From Isoetes taiwanensis (Eukaryota > Streptophyta > Lycopodiopsida > Isoetales > Isoetaceae), in NCBI GenBank assembly GCA_021234155.1, contig JAJEKV010000006.1:28750271-28814270 (forward strand): DNA of 64,000 bases, in the 5' to 3' direction. Position 1 is the first letter of the stretch, and each line of letters starts with the position of its first letter. Position numbers and translations under genes: made by a program. The notes under the pieces were generated by a model. The model saw only the letters and a program-made list of their open reading frames with translations, was not told the origin of the DNA and ran no database searches. Positions 1-13,500 of the stretch are shown in pieces.

Positions 1-285
1 TAGACCGTAGATAGCGATCCTCGTTTTTGGGGTGCGTTTGTCCAAGTTTTGATATACTATATAATGAGATTTTATGAAATATTATAAGATTTGAGGCAAT
101 GCACTAAATGGTGTTGATTTTGTACATATTATACAATTTTAGGGAGTGAAAAAAGGGCTCTCGCTGCCCTATGTCACCCCCTGTGTGAAAATACACCAAA
201 CCAAAGGGGTTTTAGGGGGATTTTAATTTAAAAGTGTTGGATGTAATAGGTTGTGTTAACTTAAGAAAATTTTGGCCTCTTCGAG
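1..285 (+). repeat. R2 foldback repeat, loop plus one arm
   Basis: This copy runs from the R2 tip (GACCGTAGATAGCGATCCTCG-like, about 4-25) through an AT-rich stretch to the arm with GGGCTCTCGCTGCCC (about 150-170), CACCAAACCAAAGG and a GC-rich end (GGCCTCTTCGAGG). The same sequence recurs near 4660-5190, 17645-18180 and 49030-49508, where two arms face each other. It looks like a truncated copy of a non-autonomous foldback or MITE-like element. It has no coding capacity. Confidence 0.6.
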
Positions 286-371
286 GATTTGAGAACTATG
301 TGGGAATGTTATGCGCATCTCTATAGGGGCCTTAAAAAAGGCATTGTATTGTAACCATTGAAATCTGCCAC

Positions 372-512
372 TAAAAGACATTTGAGGGTATGTGCACTGT
401 AGATGCACCAATTAATATGCCTCGCAGAATACAGTCATCAAATCATATTAAAACCATTGGAAAAAATGCATAAAAAATACAAAAACAACCTCCTGTTATT
501 ATGCTAGATATT
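372..512 (+). repeat. R4 short interspersed repeat, copy 1
   Basis: The block holds GTGCACTGTAGATGCACC, a run of AAAAATGCATAAAAAATAC and CCTCCTGTTATTATGCTA. Matching blocks occur near 7490-7625 and 19803-19930, sharing ACCCCCTGTTATTATGCTACAT-like ends. It is a dispersed non-coding repeat of about 130 bp whose class I cannot name. Confidence 0.5.
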
Positions 513-3500
513 TAACTCAATTCGATTCTTTTCTTTTTCTTCTAAAGTGAATTGTTTTCGTCAAAATTTTTCTTAGCTATAGTGGTTTTAAAAACCCTTG
601 AACTTGCTAAGATGAACCATGTCAATGACATTGATAATACAAGCTCTATAATCATCGTGAATATGAATCTAAGGCATATTCAACATTTGTAAGGAGTTTG
701 AAATTATTACTTCATTGGTATAAAACATTGACATATACTAATCCATGGATGTTAGGATTCACCTTGACTGCCAAACGCTTCTCTTGCACATTTGTCTTTA
801 GAACTACGAGATGTTTCCACAGCTCCAATTTCATTGATCCGTTTAATACGATTGTTTACTATATACTTTTGTCTTAACTTATTACAAGAAATTAGCGTTG
901 TTCCTATGGCGGTGCAAGTTCAAGGCAAAGTAAGCTTAGACCAAGAAAGAATTGGCCATCCATATATCGTTGTGGTCTCCTTTTCTTTAATTCTAGATTC
1001 AAATGGTTGTCTAGCCATGTTCACAGTCTTGGGAGCGATGTAACACCCTTGGATCCTTAACAATTCTTAAACATTATCATATAGATCAAACATTCTTACC
1101 CTTGAAGGGGTTATTGCAACACCCTTGGATCCCAACATTTCTTAACAATATTGTAAGGCTTCTTAGAAATTCTTGTTCATATATTGTTGTACATATTGGC
1201 AACATTCTTGTAATTGGATACTATGCCATGTCCACCTGTAAGACTTACATGAACAATTAGCCCATCAAAGCTTCGTCAACATCCAAAGCATGGCATTATT
1301 TAGAAAATAAAGCAGAACAAAGGAAGAAGAAATTGAATATCAACTTAGCATAGCAGAAGAGTTGTAGCTTGAGACACCTTCTACTATGTACTTTTGAGTG
1401 GAAGGTACCTGCACTGTGCGAGAAAGTACCTGAGGTGCGGAGGTCATTGCATTTTCGTAGCCATGTATCTTTTCTAAGAAATAAGTCCTACATATAGTGA
1501 ATAAAAATGTGACATGGAGGAAACCAAATGTGCCTTACATTTAGACAATGATAACCTCCATGTTGCTGCACAGAATATACAAATAGCAAAAACCACAATA
1601 TCTTCTTTCTTATTTTGGGATGGCTTTGGTTTTCGTATCATGGAACGCCGCATGTAACGCCGCATGCGGCATTCCCTCTTCCCATTGCGGCACTATTTTG
1701 GCCGTCTGCATTTAGATATGCATTTAGCCTAATTAGGCGGCGAGGGATTTGAAATCGATCCACTCTTCGACTACGACTACCTCATTCCGTCGTTGCTTCA
1801 CTCTCTAATGGTTTTTCCAGTGGCGACATTGTAGGTCTTGCGCCAAGGTTTGGATCGAAGCTTTTCACGTTAGTATAGTCTTGCAAGGAAAGCAAGATTT
1901 TTCTAGACCTGTAGGAGCCAGTTTGGATGAAGGAGGAACTGAAGCCAGCAATGGAGGCTTGATTAGGGTATGCCATTTTCGTTTCAACCCTATTTGGCTT
2001 TTTTTCCTGCCATCAAAAGAGCTTCAATAGTCATTTCCTTTATATCTTGAACGAGATTTAGTCTGATGCATGTCTGACCGGCTGGTTAGAGTATTTAAGC
2101 CAGTTCGTATCTGGTTTGAGTTTTACTGGGGCAGATATGTTTGGAGCCCATTCGATCCCGGGGATATCTATTTTTTGTGTATAATCTCCCAAATAAGCCC
2201 TCCTCATCCTCATTGCCATCTTGAACATTTGAGCTTATTATAAGGTGCGAGATTAGGCTTGATTTCTCAGAGGCAGCCCATTACTACATCCATTCTGGAG
2301 GGCTCCATGTGCATTTGACATCACCATTTATTGTGAGAAGGCTGGAGCCCATATCTGTGTCCATTCAAGAGCTTGATCAATGTCCTTCTGTGCAAGACTG
2401 TTGTACATGGCTGCAATATCTGCGCCTACAACTCTGTAAGTAACTTAATTTGGAGTACCAAGGTCATCATAGTGTATTTTTTCTATATTGTCCAAAGGGT
2501 ATATGCTCTATAGTGTGATCATGAAGTATGTTTTCTATATTGCCCATACTATTCTAGCTTCATAACTGGCATTTCAAACTTCTGTTGTGAAAGGCTTTTC
2601 TGATGCTAATCAGCAATGTGGCATCAAAGTTCAAGACTAACAGACAAGTGTGCAGTAACAGTTAGCAAGCAAGCAATTTGTCCTTGCCGGATTAGGTACA
2701 AGTATTTTTCTGCTCCTTTGTTTGAGCATCTACATACATTGGATTTGTTAGGAAGCAAAGGGAGTATTAGCAATGGAATATGTTCTATTTTATATAATGC
2801 TTTTCTGGCGCTTCTTGGGCATGGGCCTTCCTAATCAAGTGTTAGGTACTTATTTGAATTTCATTATGCAATAGGAGAAGCACACTTTTGACATCTGGCT
2901 ACCTTACACCTTTCAGGAACAAAATTGCAGATGCAGCAGGAGCTCCATGAGCCATAGCCATTGCACTGAATTATTTTGCAATGATGCAAGACAATAGGAT
3001 GAAACCTTTATTATGCCTTTATTATTCTTTGCATAATAAAGGCAAGCGAAGATCTTAAGTAGACTTGTTATGCAAATTGTAAGGTAAAGCTGATAGAGCA
3101 CACGAAACAAAAAGTAGATGTAGACTGTGGCACTTTCCAGGCCAGGCTTCAATTGGCTTATGAGCAAGATGCAGCTAGTGTACTAAAATTCGTGAATCTG
3201 GGCTTGGAGAAGAATGCTAATGAGCTACTTATTCATTTCAAAGTCGGAAAGGATACTAGGAGAGGTGATGAACAGAAAAATTGGTGGAAATGTAAACTTC
3301 ATGGGAGGAGTGGCTTGTCTTACGGATGGAAGTCATGAGACTATCGGCATCATAGCCAAGTTCGTCATGTTTTCCTTCTCCCCGAAAGTGAATACTGAGT
3401 AAAGGTTTGCAAGAATGAACAGACGGACTTTTATAAAATATGGTGTGGCAAGGATTGTTGGCGAGCTATGGAAAGAGGTAACATGTTCCTAAGACTCTCT

Positions 3501-3955
3501 AATTTTGCATGAATAGTGCACAAATACACAATATATCTCGCAACCGAATCTAGAAATAGCCGGGTTAATTTTTTTTTTATGTTGGCTACACTGCACTTTG
3601 GCTTTTCTAGTGAATCGCTGGATTTAGTTGCTTGCTCCATCAAAGCGTGTTGTTGCGTAAGAATTGAAGCATGAATTCAACATGCACGTGAATTTAACAT
3701 GCACAAGATAGACAAACAAACTTGCAAGGGTAAAAAAACATGTCTTTTTTATGCCGGTCCTTTCTAAACTTGCTCGCAAATGTGTTAGCATATCTCTATG
3801 TCTTATTGCAAATTTGAATTTCGTGAATTCGGGTCGTCATAGAGGATTCTTTGCATTTGCTTTCTTAAGCTTTATTGTAGCACAAATAAGAACCATGATA
3901 ACCTTGTTTGTGGCTGGCCAAGCATTCATGCATGGTTCTCATTTACAAACTCCGA
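513..3955. other. AT-rich stretch with no recognisable gene
   Basis: Only short ORFs (under 90 codons) without family motifs are present. I see no RNA gene, no clear element ends and no conserved protein. It is best read as decayed intergenic or repeat-derived DNA. Confidence 0.5.
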
Positions 3956-3959
3956 AAAG

Positions 3960-4150
3960 AAAACATGTGCAAGTTTATCTTTGAAATGTAAGTGCATCGA
4001 CAAAGAACACTCTAAACATTGAAAGGGGTCGCATGAAAGTTGTTTTTCGTCAAGGATTAAGCCGGTTTCTTGCAATGATGACATATTCAAGACCAACACT
4101 TGGGTACTAGATTCATGTATTGCATTCGGTGTATTTGCCATTTTTCTCAA
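3960..4150 (+). pseudogene. Possible Ty1/copia gag-protease remnant
   Basis: One plus frame reads a Cys/His-containing stretch followed by NTWVLDSCIAFGVFAIF. This resembles the copia zinc knuckle and the aspartic protease entry (W-x-L-D-S-G). The glycine after DS is replaced by Cys, a stop interrupts the frame, and nothing of integrase or RT follows. The call rests on one motif and could be chance. Confidence 0.25.
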
Positions 4151-4659
4151 GCAAGTTATTTGTATGAAATAATGATTTCATGATGTTCTTAGTTATTTGT
4201 ATGAAATATTAATTTCATGATGTTCTTTGACATAGGGAGCCCACAAATATTGAATCTCTTCCTCTCCAAGCAATGATTTCCTAAAATACCAAGTATTGTT
4301 TTGCGCTTCTCTTCATATATCTTTTTCATCAAATCATGAAATCTAACAATAAGCGGACTCTCATATAGAAATGCTCAGTGGTGAAACACCTCAACTTCAT
4401 TTGTTGTTAAGCAAGTGTTTTTTGGTTGGAATATAATAATAATACAATTATGTATTTTGAACGTATACTTGTTATATTTTGTACGATATATGTGAAGGAA
4501 TAACTTGGAGAAAAAACAACGAGGATTTAACTGTTTGTTCATTATTAATAAATTCTATTATTACATGCTACCAACACAACACAACTAACATACACCATCC
4601 TTATTCCCCGAACATGCTACCAACATAAACTATTAACACACAACTAACATCCCCTACAC

Positions 4660-5190
4660 CATCCTTATGCCCTGAAGGGGCCAAAATTTTTTTTAGTTAA
4701 CACAAACCATTAACACATAACTAACATTATTAACACAAACCATTGCATTTCACACATTTAAATTAAAATCCCCCTTAAACCCCCTTTGGTTTGGGTGCAT
4801 ATTCACACGGGGGGTTACGTAGGGCAGCGAGAGCCTCAAAAAATTTACAATACACGTACAAAATTAGCACCATTAAGTACATTCTCTCAAACCTTATAGT
4901 ATTTTGCAAACCTTAATATACAGTATACAAAAACTTGTACATGCATACCCCACAAACGAGGATCGCTATGTACGGTCCAGATCTTAGAATAAAGGGCAAA
5001 TATGCCCATCCGATAGCTCTCGTTGCCCGAAGTAACCTCCCGTGTGAATATGCACCCAAACCAAAGGGGGTTTAAGGGGGATTTTAATTTAAATGTGTTG
5101 GATCCAATGGTTATGTTTATTAATGTCAATGGTAGTTATGTGTTGGTTATTATACTAAAAAAATTTTTTGGCCCTTCGGGCCATAAAAAA
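4660..5190. repeat. R2 foldback element, two arms around a loop
   Basis: The left arm (about 4665-4835, reversed) and right arm (about 5020-5185) are inverted copies containing the CCAAACCAAAGGGGG block, the CACACGGGGG/CCCGTGTGAATATGCAC block and GGCCC-rich outer ends. The loop (about 4836-5019) contains CGAGGATCGCTATGTACGGTC. A strand would form a long snap-back hairpin, as foldback elements and MITEs do. No target duplication was assigned with confidence. Confidence 0.6.
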
Positions 5191-8100
5191 AAAGCAGACG
5201 TGACAATATAAAACACATTTAAAACATGTAGCAATATGTGTTATGTGTTTATGTTAATAATGTTAATTTATTATAATAGTGGAGTCTCCAAACTAAACAT
5301 ATTTGTAAATTATGCACTTGAACAATTATATTAAATTTGAGAATACACCATTTCATTGTGTCTAATAATAAACCAACCAGCCTGCATAATAACCTCTCCA
5401 ACTTGTTTGCTCATGAGAAACTTTTGTAGCTTGTTTCAAAGCAATAAATGTGTCAATGTTTTATCCGATTGTCAACACAACAAGTAGCTTTCACATTCTA
5501 ATAGAGTTAAAAAATTAAAAGCCACGCAAATATTGGTTGAATTCTCGCCAAACAATGTGTGAACAATGAAATAAAAAGAAATGAATAACAATATTAAGAG
5601 ATCTCAAAAATGGTGAAACACACAAATCTTACCTTCAAAGATGACAATAGCATCGATCTAGGTCTCCACCATAGGTCCACCATAGGTGCTGAATGTTCTA
5701 CAATTTCATACCACCATCCGTAATGCAAAGGGCAAATGTAAGAATCGAACTTAAGGTTTTACCAAAGCACTTGCAAAGTAATTGTGTGCAATAGCTTGCC
5801 ATATGAAAACAGCTTGCTTTGCCGCCAATCGCACTTTGACCACCTAAATTTCCTCAAATATGTTTTGAGCTTGCTCTTGTGTTGCACAACCCGCAAAAGC
5901 TTCCGCTTTCCTAACCCGGGTTTGTTGCCGAACGCCATTTGCGTAAGACGATTTGCCACTTGAAGAGCTTGAATCCTCGGCGTTGTGCATTTGATTAGAG
6001 AATCATGGTGTGCATTTGATCGGGAGAAGCATAGGCAACCGTGCTACAAAGACCGATGATGATAGCGTAAGAGCCGTAAGTCAAGTCCCGAGTTACTTAA
6101 ACAAACAAACTTTTCTCAAGGCCCCAAGAATTGAAGATAAGCTCCCAAGAATTGAAGACAAATGTTTGCAATAACAAAGGTGGATTAGGCACCATTGCGC
6201 CAAGTCCAATGAAGCCTACTTTAGAATGGGCCATGTTGATTCACCTATGCAGGTCAAAGAATGTCATTCACACAATAAATTCACTTGGGCACTTTGGATT
6301 CACACAATAAGATGTCTTGTTCCTTAGTCGCCAAACCGTATTCCATTGACATGTAACCTCCGAAGATAGTTAACAATCCGGATGGGTCATTACGACGGGC
6401 AGCCATGACACTGATCTGCATTTGCAAAGGACGGGGAGGGAACTAAGGGAGCAACAACAGAGAACAATCGGATTCGATAACTAAAGATTTGAACAGCCAT
6501 TTGGAGGATCCCATGGATTTAAGGGTGTTGGCCTTTCAGCCTATAACATGCCCCGATTGGAAGAGGGATGCTTTTAAGGAAGGTATCTACCTTTGGATTG
6601 GTAATATATGCTTCCCGGTAATATTTTAATGTTGCTTAAGCTTCCTAAGCTACCTTCGTGAATGGAGTCAAGAGGCCTGTTCAGTGTAATTGAAGCGTGA
6701 CCACATTAGATTATTATACAACACCAAGCACACGGGCCAGCTCCAACCGCCGCTCGTGATTTGTGTGGAATGCGATTTTAGACTCGGGATCCGAAGCAGG
6801 AGAGCTTAAATCAGGTTATAGAACGTTGGTTTCCATTTGAGAATCCAGATATTCGTGAGAAAAGAAGCCTAGTGCATATCGTGATGGAAAATGATTCTTC
6901 CTTAGCGCTTAACCGGCGGAAAAATGCACCAATTTGGGATAAAAAAGCTCAAGAAACATTCCAAGAGGGAAATCAAGGCCATGCATTAATTACCTTTTTT
7001 TGTTGGAACTCCAAGCTGCTCCATTCTCGCACCCTCTCAAAGCACAAAGAACAAACGGCAGATTTGGTCTTGTAATACAAGGATCTAAGGACCATCGTTT
7101 GAATGGGTTAACCAAGGGCTGCACTTTTTTTCTTCCATCTTCCAAACAGTCAAATCCTCAAGATTGCTTGTGTAAACCCGCTTACAAGAAGCTGAAAATC
7201 GGGGCTTGGTTGTATTTACGTTCATAAGAAGCAAGAACCCTAAAACATTATTGCAAGAAGGTGCATGCCCGCCTAAAGGAAAAAAATAGGGTGTTCGGGC
7301 ACCGTCTTTGGTCGCGGTTCTTCCGAGACACCGGATCTTTGAAAGAATCCAATAATTTCCCAACACATAACCCTAAAATGGGTTGTCTCGAGGCTTGCAT
7401 GTCGAGCAGAATATGATACTACAAGAAAATATATAATATATTAAGAAATATATGACATATGGGTCTAAACCATTGGAATTAGGCATCAAAATTAGTTTAA
7501 GCGTATGCGCACTCTAGATATACTAATCAGTATGCCTCATCAAATACATCCATGAAATCATATAAAAACCTTAGGAAAAAACGTACAAAAATACAAAAGA
7601 AACCCCCTGTTATAATGCTACATATTCATACATATAAATTTGTTGCTCGGTTGCGACGAAGGATTACTGCAGCAATTGATTTATTAGCTTCATATAGTTG
7701 CAAACAACCAGAGAATTATTTGAGCCTTTGATGCAAATTCATTAATGTTCATTGTTAGATTGTATTCTATTCTATTGTGAAGTTTATTTTTCTTCTGTTT
7801 TCATTTTGCCCAGGTTTCAGGTCTTCCAAGTCATCATAAGGGCAACATTACAAGCAAAGGAGTTTGGTCTATAGGTCCTGTCCTTATCATTTTTTTCATT
7901 TTACTTTTTTCCAATTGCATTTTTATCTTGCACGACTTCTGTAAATGGATCGGCCCACCAAGAATGTTTAGGCTTCAAGAATGTCCAGTATTGATTCTTC
8001 AAAAATGTGATTTCAAATCTAAGTCTGAAACAAGAGATTTTGGTTTAGATCCAGCCATTAGTTTCTTTATTCTGAGTTCCAATTTTTCGCTGCGACTTAT

Positions 8101-8726
8101 CGAAATTAATTAGGTTATTTTAGACTTAAATAAGAGAGTGCAGGTATATGCACATCTTTTTCGCATGCACCTATTGTTGTGAATCTCCCTTTGGCATTGC
8201 ATGGATTCCTCTTTGGTATTGCATGGCGTTGCCATTTTGAATGGAACTTCAGAGTTGGAGAGAGTTATGATGATGTATTTTTTGTCCTTCCATTTCATTT
8301 TGGCATTATCTTTATTCCTCCTGTTTAGCTGATATATTCATTAAGCTCTGGCCTATTCGATCTGTAGATACCATTTGGCTATTCTATTTTTAGATTCTTA
8401 AGCACATGAAGAAATGAGAAAAATAAGTCTTCTTTTTAAGATGAGATGGGTGCTCATTATTGAATGTTCTTTTCAATTGGCAGAAAACCATAATAAGGAT
8501 TCAAGAATAGTTGGCAACATCCCATTTAGGTGGTAATTTGAATGCAACTAAGCGGTTTCATGCTTCCACCAGCTGAATTGCTTTATTTCTATCTGTTGTA
8601 ATTACTTTTGCAATTAAGGAATTCAATACTGTTGTATCGGGTTAGATTTTCACTCATTTTTTTATTTCATAGTTATTTTAGATCAGCATTTATTTACATA
8701 TTCTGGGAAGGGACTCGCGAGAGACA
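5191..8726. other. Non-coding stretch carrying R4 copy 2
   Basis: The R4 repeat recurs at about 7490-7625 (ACCCCCTGTTATAATGCTACAT). Otherwise I see only short ORFs without motifs, simple AT-rich DNA and no element termini. Confidence 0.45.
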
Positions 8727-9291
8727 CAAAACCGGCCGATAGATAGGCTTCTCATTCATCTCAGCAGATTTTCTACAATGGTGGACAGTGGGTAGCCGCG
8801 CACATGCGAACTACCCACGAAAAAAAAAGGGGAAAATCCAATTATATCATTTGGACCCCAAAAAAATACAATGCTCCGGGGTTAAAAAGCCCCGCCCTTT
8901 CGGGTTTTCGAGGAAAAAACCTAGTGATAAGCCTTCGGCAAGGGGCTTGGACAAACGTAAGGCATAGAAATCGCTCCCAAAAACCCCCGCATGGAGAAGT
9001 CGAAACAGATGCCGCTCGCCAACCTGTACCTGCACATCACCAACACAACAAACGAGACAACACAAACATACCAGAGGATAGCATCACCCAGGGGGTGGAA
9101 AAAAACATCACCCAGCGGGTGGAAGAAAAAACATGATAAACAGAAATTTGTGCACAATACAATAAACAAAGAAGGGGGGGAGGGTGGGTTCAAAGAGAAT
9201 AAGGTACTGCTGAGAGAAGAGGAAGCGCCAATGAGACGTTGATGCAGAACCGCGCCTAAAATAGCGAAACTCCAACCAGGAAGGGCATGCG

Positions 9292-9335
9292 CCGCATGCA
9301 TGCATGCATGCATGCATGCATGCAAGACATGCATG
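9292..9335. repeat. (CATG)n microsatellite
   Basis: About seven tandem GCAT/CATG units, then GACATGCATGC. The unit contains the CATGCA core that plant B3-domain factors bind (RY motif), but within a repeat this may mean nothing. Shorter versions lie near 33020 and 33385. Confidence 0.8.
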
Positions 9336-9338
9336 CTC

Positions 9339-9395
9339 GCCCCATCCCAGAATGTCGATCCGATGTCTCGGATCGACGGGATTCTAGGATGGGGC
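9339..9395. repeat. Long near-perfect hairpin
   Basis: GCCCCATCCCAGAAT at 9339-9353 pairs with ATTCTAGGATGGGGC at 9381-9395, and TCGATCCGA at 9355-9363 pairs with TCGGATCGA at 9368-9376 around the loop TGTC. The structure recurs whole at 33041-33097 and as half hairpins at 32429-32444 and 33417-33460. Confidence 0.85.
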
Positions 9396-9597
9396 TCGCA
9401 TGAAACCAACAAACCGCCCGAATACCAGAGAACTTCCTTAACAAACTAGAATCGAGGACGAAGGTCACAGGACGAAGGCTAAAGGACGGAAAGGACTGCA
9501 AAAAGAAACGCCAAATTGGCCAAACCAAGCAGGGAAAAGCCCCTCCCCTGCCTGGAAACAATTCAAAGAGAATAAGGTACTGCTGAGAGAAGAGGAA

Positions 9598-10582
9598 TTA
9601 GTACTTGCAGGTCATTCATCTCATTGTGCTAAAGATTTGCTCTGTGGTGTTCCATAATTTGCAAAAGTATGCAGGTGTTAAATGACACTTTTAGAGCTAG
9701 GGGCCTGGGAATTAGGATCAAATTTCTCTTTTGCAACATGCTTTGACTCAGTAATATCTCTATTTTGAAGTTTTTGCACCCCAAGTGGTAGCAATTTATT
9801 TACACGATAGCAACTAGCGATTACTTTAAGGTAATATAATGGCTATTTTTTTCCTTAGCATATATGTCAAGGAAATATAATAATTGATCATTGTATACAT
9901 GCCATCTGTATTTTCAGTCTTAGACAATGCATAATGGGAATGTAATTGTTTGGAAGGTCGTTTGTTGCAGACTTTGATGCATTTATTTCCTTTTGTCTAG
10001 CCTCATCGTAGAGGAAATGAAAGGATTGTTCAAATAAATAATAATGTAAAACATCTGCATTATATTGAATCACACAAACTTGAATGCAATTCTGGCATTC
10101 TATCCATCATCTAATTTTCTAAGAGATCTTTGTAATTGCAAAGTTATCATTTCTAGATCTTCAAACCATTTCACACCTAGAAGCTCTTTTTTGCAAGAAT
10201 TAAATCATGCAATTGGAAAGTTAACTCTAAGCCCTTCATACAGTTTGAAGATAATGTCCACAAAATGCATTCCAAGCAAAATGACTCTCATTGCAACTAT
10301 GCTTGGACTTCCATTTCTATAGTGTATATTTTGCCCACATCCCATTTCTTAAGTAGATTATCAATGTATACAATTACAAATGGTTGAGTCTACATTTGAG
10401 AGTGTACATGCTGTAAGAGGCATCAATGTACAAGTTGAGGCATCCATTAGTATAGATAGGCAAAACAACTTAGATGTTAGTAACAAACAACTTAGATCGT
10501 AGGGACATGAATCTTAGTGGAAAATTGTCGTCGCTGAGTCTAGAGAAAACTTGAAGGGTACGATACAAAAATACCTTCCATG
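9598..10582. other. No gene or element recognised
   Basis: AT-rich DNA with only short ORFs that have no family features. It ends at the target duplication of the solo LTR that follows. Confidence 0.5.
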
Positions 10583-10587
10583 ATTGA

Positions 10588-13500
10588 TGTGACGCTCCCT
10601 ACAAAATATACGGCACCCGGCCGTACACTCTGTAGGAAATCCCCCATCCAGTCCTCCGACCGCACGGGCCCTCCGTCTATCCCGCACTCTGGGGTCACCT
10701 TAGTGCGGGAAGGGGACACGAAGGTGTCTTGCGCGCCCTTCCCCTATGGGCTCCTATCACAGCGAAAGCATAAACAACGTCAGAACTAGCAATAACAACA
10801 CATCATACTACCTCAAAGGGTAGTCCATCCCATATCCATAGCTACAAAGAAGATAAACATATGCCATAAAACATGAGAGCTCCTACCCATGGCTCCGACT
10901 CATAAGGAGGATGACCGACTGGCTAGGCCTCAAGATAGAGCAGACCGAGTCATAGCAGGGCTGGCTATAGATAATGGCTATGGTTGACCACTCCATCCGC
11001 CCCTCCTGTGCATACTTTGCAGAGTGAGCTAGATCGGGCGCTGACATGACTCTAGCCTTCCGGGTACGCAATCCCATGGTATCACCCATCGGGACGACTC
11101 CAGGTTGCATCTCCCCAGTCCGTCGAGGCAGGAAGGGTTGCATCTCCCCTTCCTGGGGTCTAGAGGTTCCATGGGCGGCTAGAGAATTGTGGCGACACAC
11201 GATTCGTACCCGACTTAACCCCCCGAAACAGGAGCCAAGCCGACACTTGCAACTCCTGAGAGGCAGGGCGACACCATTGTTTCAGGAGGTGTCAAACCCA
11301 TGCCCGACCCACACAAAGTGACCGACCATAGTGCTGAGTCACATCGTAGCCCCCATAGCCCGGTGGGCTCTTATGCACAGGCCGCATATAATAGGAACTA
11401 AGGGGTCTAAACTAGGAGCATACTACGTAATGGCTACTAGTTCTCTACCCCCCTTCCCAATACGAGGAGCAAACATGATCAACTAACATCACATAACATC
11501 ATATCATGATAATCATCATAAGAACATCTTAACCTAATCATACATATCTAACTTACAGTTAGGGTTCCTTGATTAGGGTTCAAGATGTTCAATAAGGGTT
11601 CTAGGATGGCTCTACTCTAGATACGAAATACTAACCCATCGGGAGTGCTAACTTCCAGATGAACTACTAAGAGCACTACCCTACATACCTTCTCCAGAAG
11701 CACTCCCTCCCAATCCTGACGTCTCCATGGTCTTCAAGGTGGTTGAAGTAGCTCCCACTCCTATTGACGTGCACACGCCGGGGAGCCTCTTGTGGTATGC
11801 CACAAGAACGGTTCTCTAAACGGAGTTTGGCCAAGAAGGTTCCCGCTCATTTGGAGCGTAAAAGAGTCCTAGGGTTAGGGTTTAGGCCTTTATAGGTCAG
11901 GGTTCACATGTTATGCAACGTGGCTCCAATAGGGTAAGTCCGTGTGGCGGGTGCCCAATAGGTTAAGGCCACATGGAAAATGGTCTTAACCTAAGGTTGC
12001 TAAGTTATATGAATAACTTAGCCATGCACCCACTCAACGATTGACCATATCTTTACACTGCGGGAACTGATTGAAGACAGCCGGAATCATCGGCAGGACT
12101 TGTATTCTTTGCTTTGTGGACTTCGCGAAGGCTTTTTGATACGGTTCCCTCGAAAAGATGTGGGCTAGACTGCCAACCGGGGATCCCGCTGCTCGCGTAA
12201 TGCCATATACAAAGTTGTATGAGAGTTGTTTTGGCAGGATGCGACCGACCCGCCGCATTCACCGGTAGGTATCGTGGTCCGGGGGGGTTGCCCCTCTCGC
12301 CAACACTTTTTGGCCTCTACATTGATCGGTTAGAGCCCCGCTTCTCGAGCATGGGGGATGGCATACGACTTTTGCACTGGTCATCCGGCTCATCTATGCG
12401 GACGATGTTGGCCCGCCGCCCACACCCGAAAGCTATGCGATCTCTCACCGGATGCCCTAGACACATTTTGTCGCTACGCATATGGCGTCACACCGCCAAG
12501 ACCGGGGTGGTTCTCATATCCTCTTCCGCCACCCCATGCCTCCCCGCGACTCACATACACGGGGAGCCGGACTGTGGACGCCACGCCCACCTACAAGTAC
12601 CTGGGGGTGGAGTTCCCTCCTCGCTCTCGGGGAGTAGCGTCTATCCGGCTATGGGTATTGCCAGGTCGAAAAGCCGTTATGCCATGCGGAGAACAACAGC
12701 CACCAGCAGAGCTCTATGATTGGGGCCATCGGTCACATCTGTTCGCACCGGTCGAGCCCGGCCCTTCATGACGGGTCGAGTTTGGGGCCCTGGTCTCTTT
12801 GGCGACTGGAATGACTTGGAGCGGTCGTGAAGGCATTTTTGGCACGGGCACTTGGGGTGAAACCTTCGGGCCCCTATCGATTCTGGGCTGCAGAAGGCGG
12901 ATTCTGCCGCTTCACGGGCAGCCCCTTGATAGACACATCGTCTATTTTCGAAAGTGGTTACTATGGGTGGTGCTCGCGGCTCCGCGACCGGGCTTACACT
13001 ATGGCCATGGGTCCGCGCGGCCGCTTAGGGCCCGTTGGAGGGTAAGAGAGATCAATGGTTCGCCGGATGGAACGCGGGAGCACCAGTCGTCGCGGTGGGC
13101 ACAAATGGCCGATCGTGGGAGCCCTACTGGAGTACCTAGGCGCTTGTTTCCTTGGCAAGCTCACGGGACCCTGGCTCTGAGCAGGTCAAAATGGCCCATT
13201 ACAAGGAGCACATCAACCCGTGTTAGCCGGGGCCCTAGCTCTACACCTGCGTTCCCAGCTGCCCCCGAAAAGTTTGCAGACTCATTGCCTCCATTCGCAC
13301 AGGTGCCCACCATCTCCGCATCCCGAGGCGGGCGGTGGATTGGGGAGCCCCGCCGTAACAGCTCTGCCGGTCTTTGTCAAAGCGGGTGCCATTGAGGATG
13401 AGTCTCACACTTTCCGAGTTGCCCCGTTCGGTCGGATCCCAAGCCGGATCACGCCCCTTAGTACTTGCCGGACTTGCCCTTGCATTTCCGATGAACACAC

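Larger units (their letters stand above)
8727..9597. repeat. Composite hairpin-bearing repeat, copy 1
   Basis: This block is closely repeated at 32431-33460: the GGTGGACAGTGGGTAGCCG stretch, a CCCGCCCTTTCGGGTTTTCGAGG segment, the AGATGCCGCTCGCCAACC stretch, a (CATG)n tract and a long hairpin at 9339-9395. The ORFs across it run on both strands with skewed composition and no family motif, so I do not call genes. The CCCGCCC..GGGTTTTCGAGG part resembles the 3' end of the LINEs at 12028-13808 and 40007-40110. Confidence 0.6.

Noticed and set aside
1-4977. One 5-kb DNA transposon with the 1-285 and 4665-4977 blocks as terminal inverted repeats
   Set aside because: The right block is itself half of a complete 530-bp foldback, so two separate R2 insertions explain it better; no transposase lies between.
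8804-9561. Several overlapping ORFs on both strands
   Set aside because: They are frames through a GC-skewed repeat with hairpin and (CATG)n tract, repeated at 32431-33460 with different frame breaks; no family motif.
10883-11321. ORFs of 91-105 codons on both strands
   Set aside because: They lie inside the family B LTR and recur broken in its other copies; LTR body sequence, not genes.
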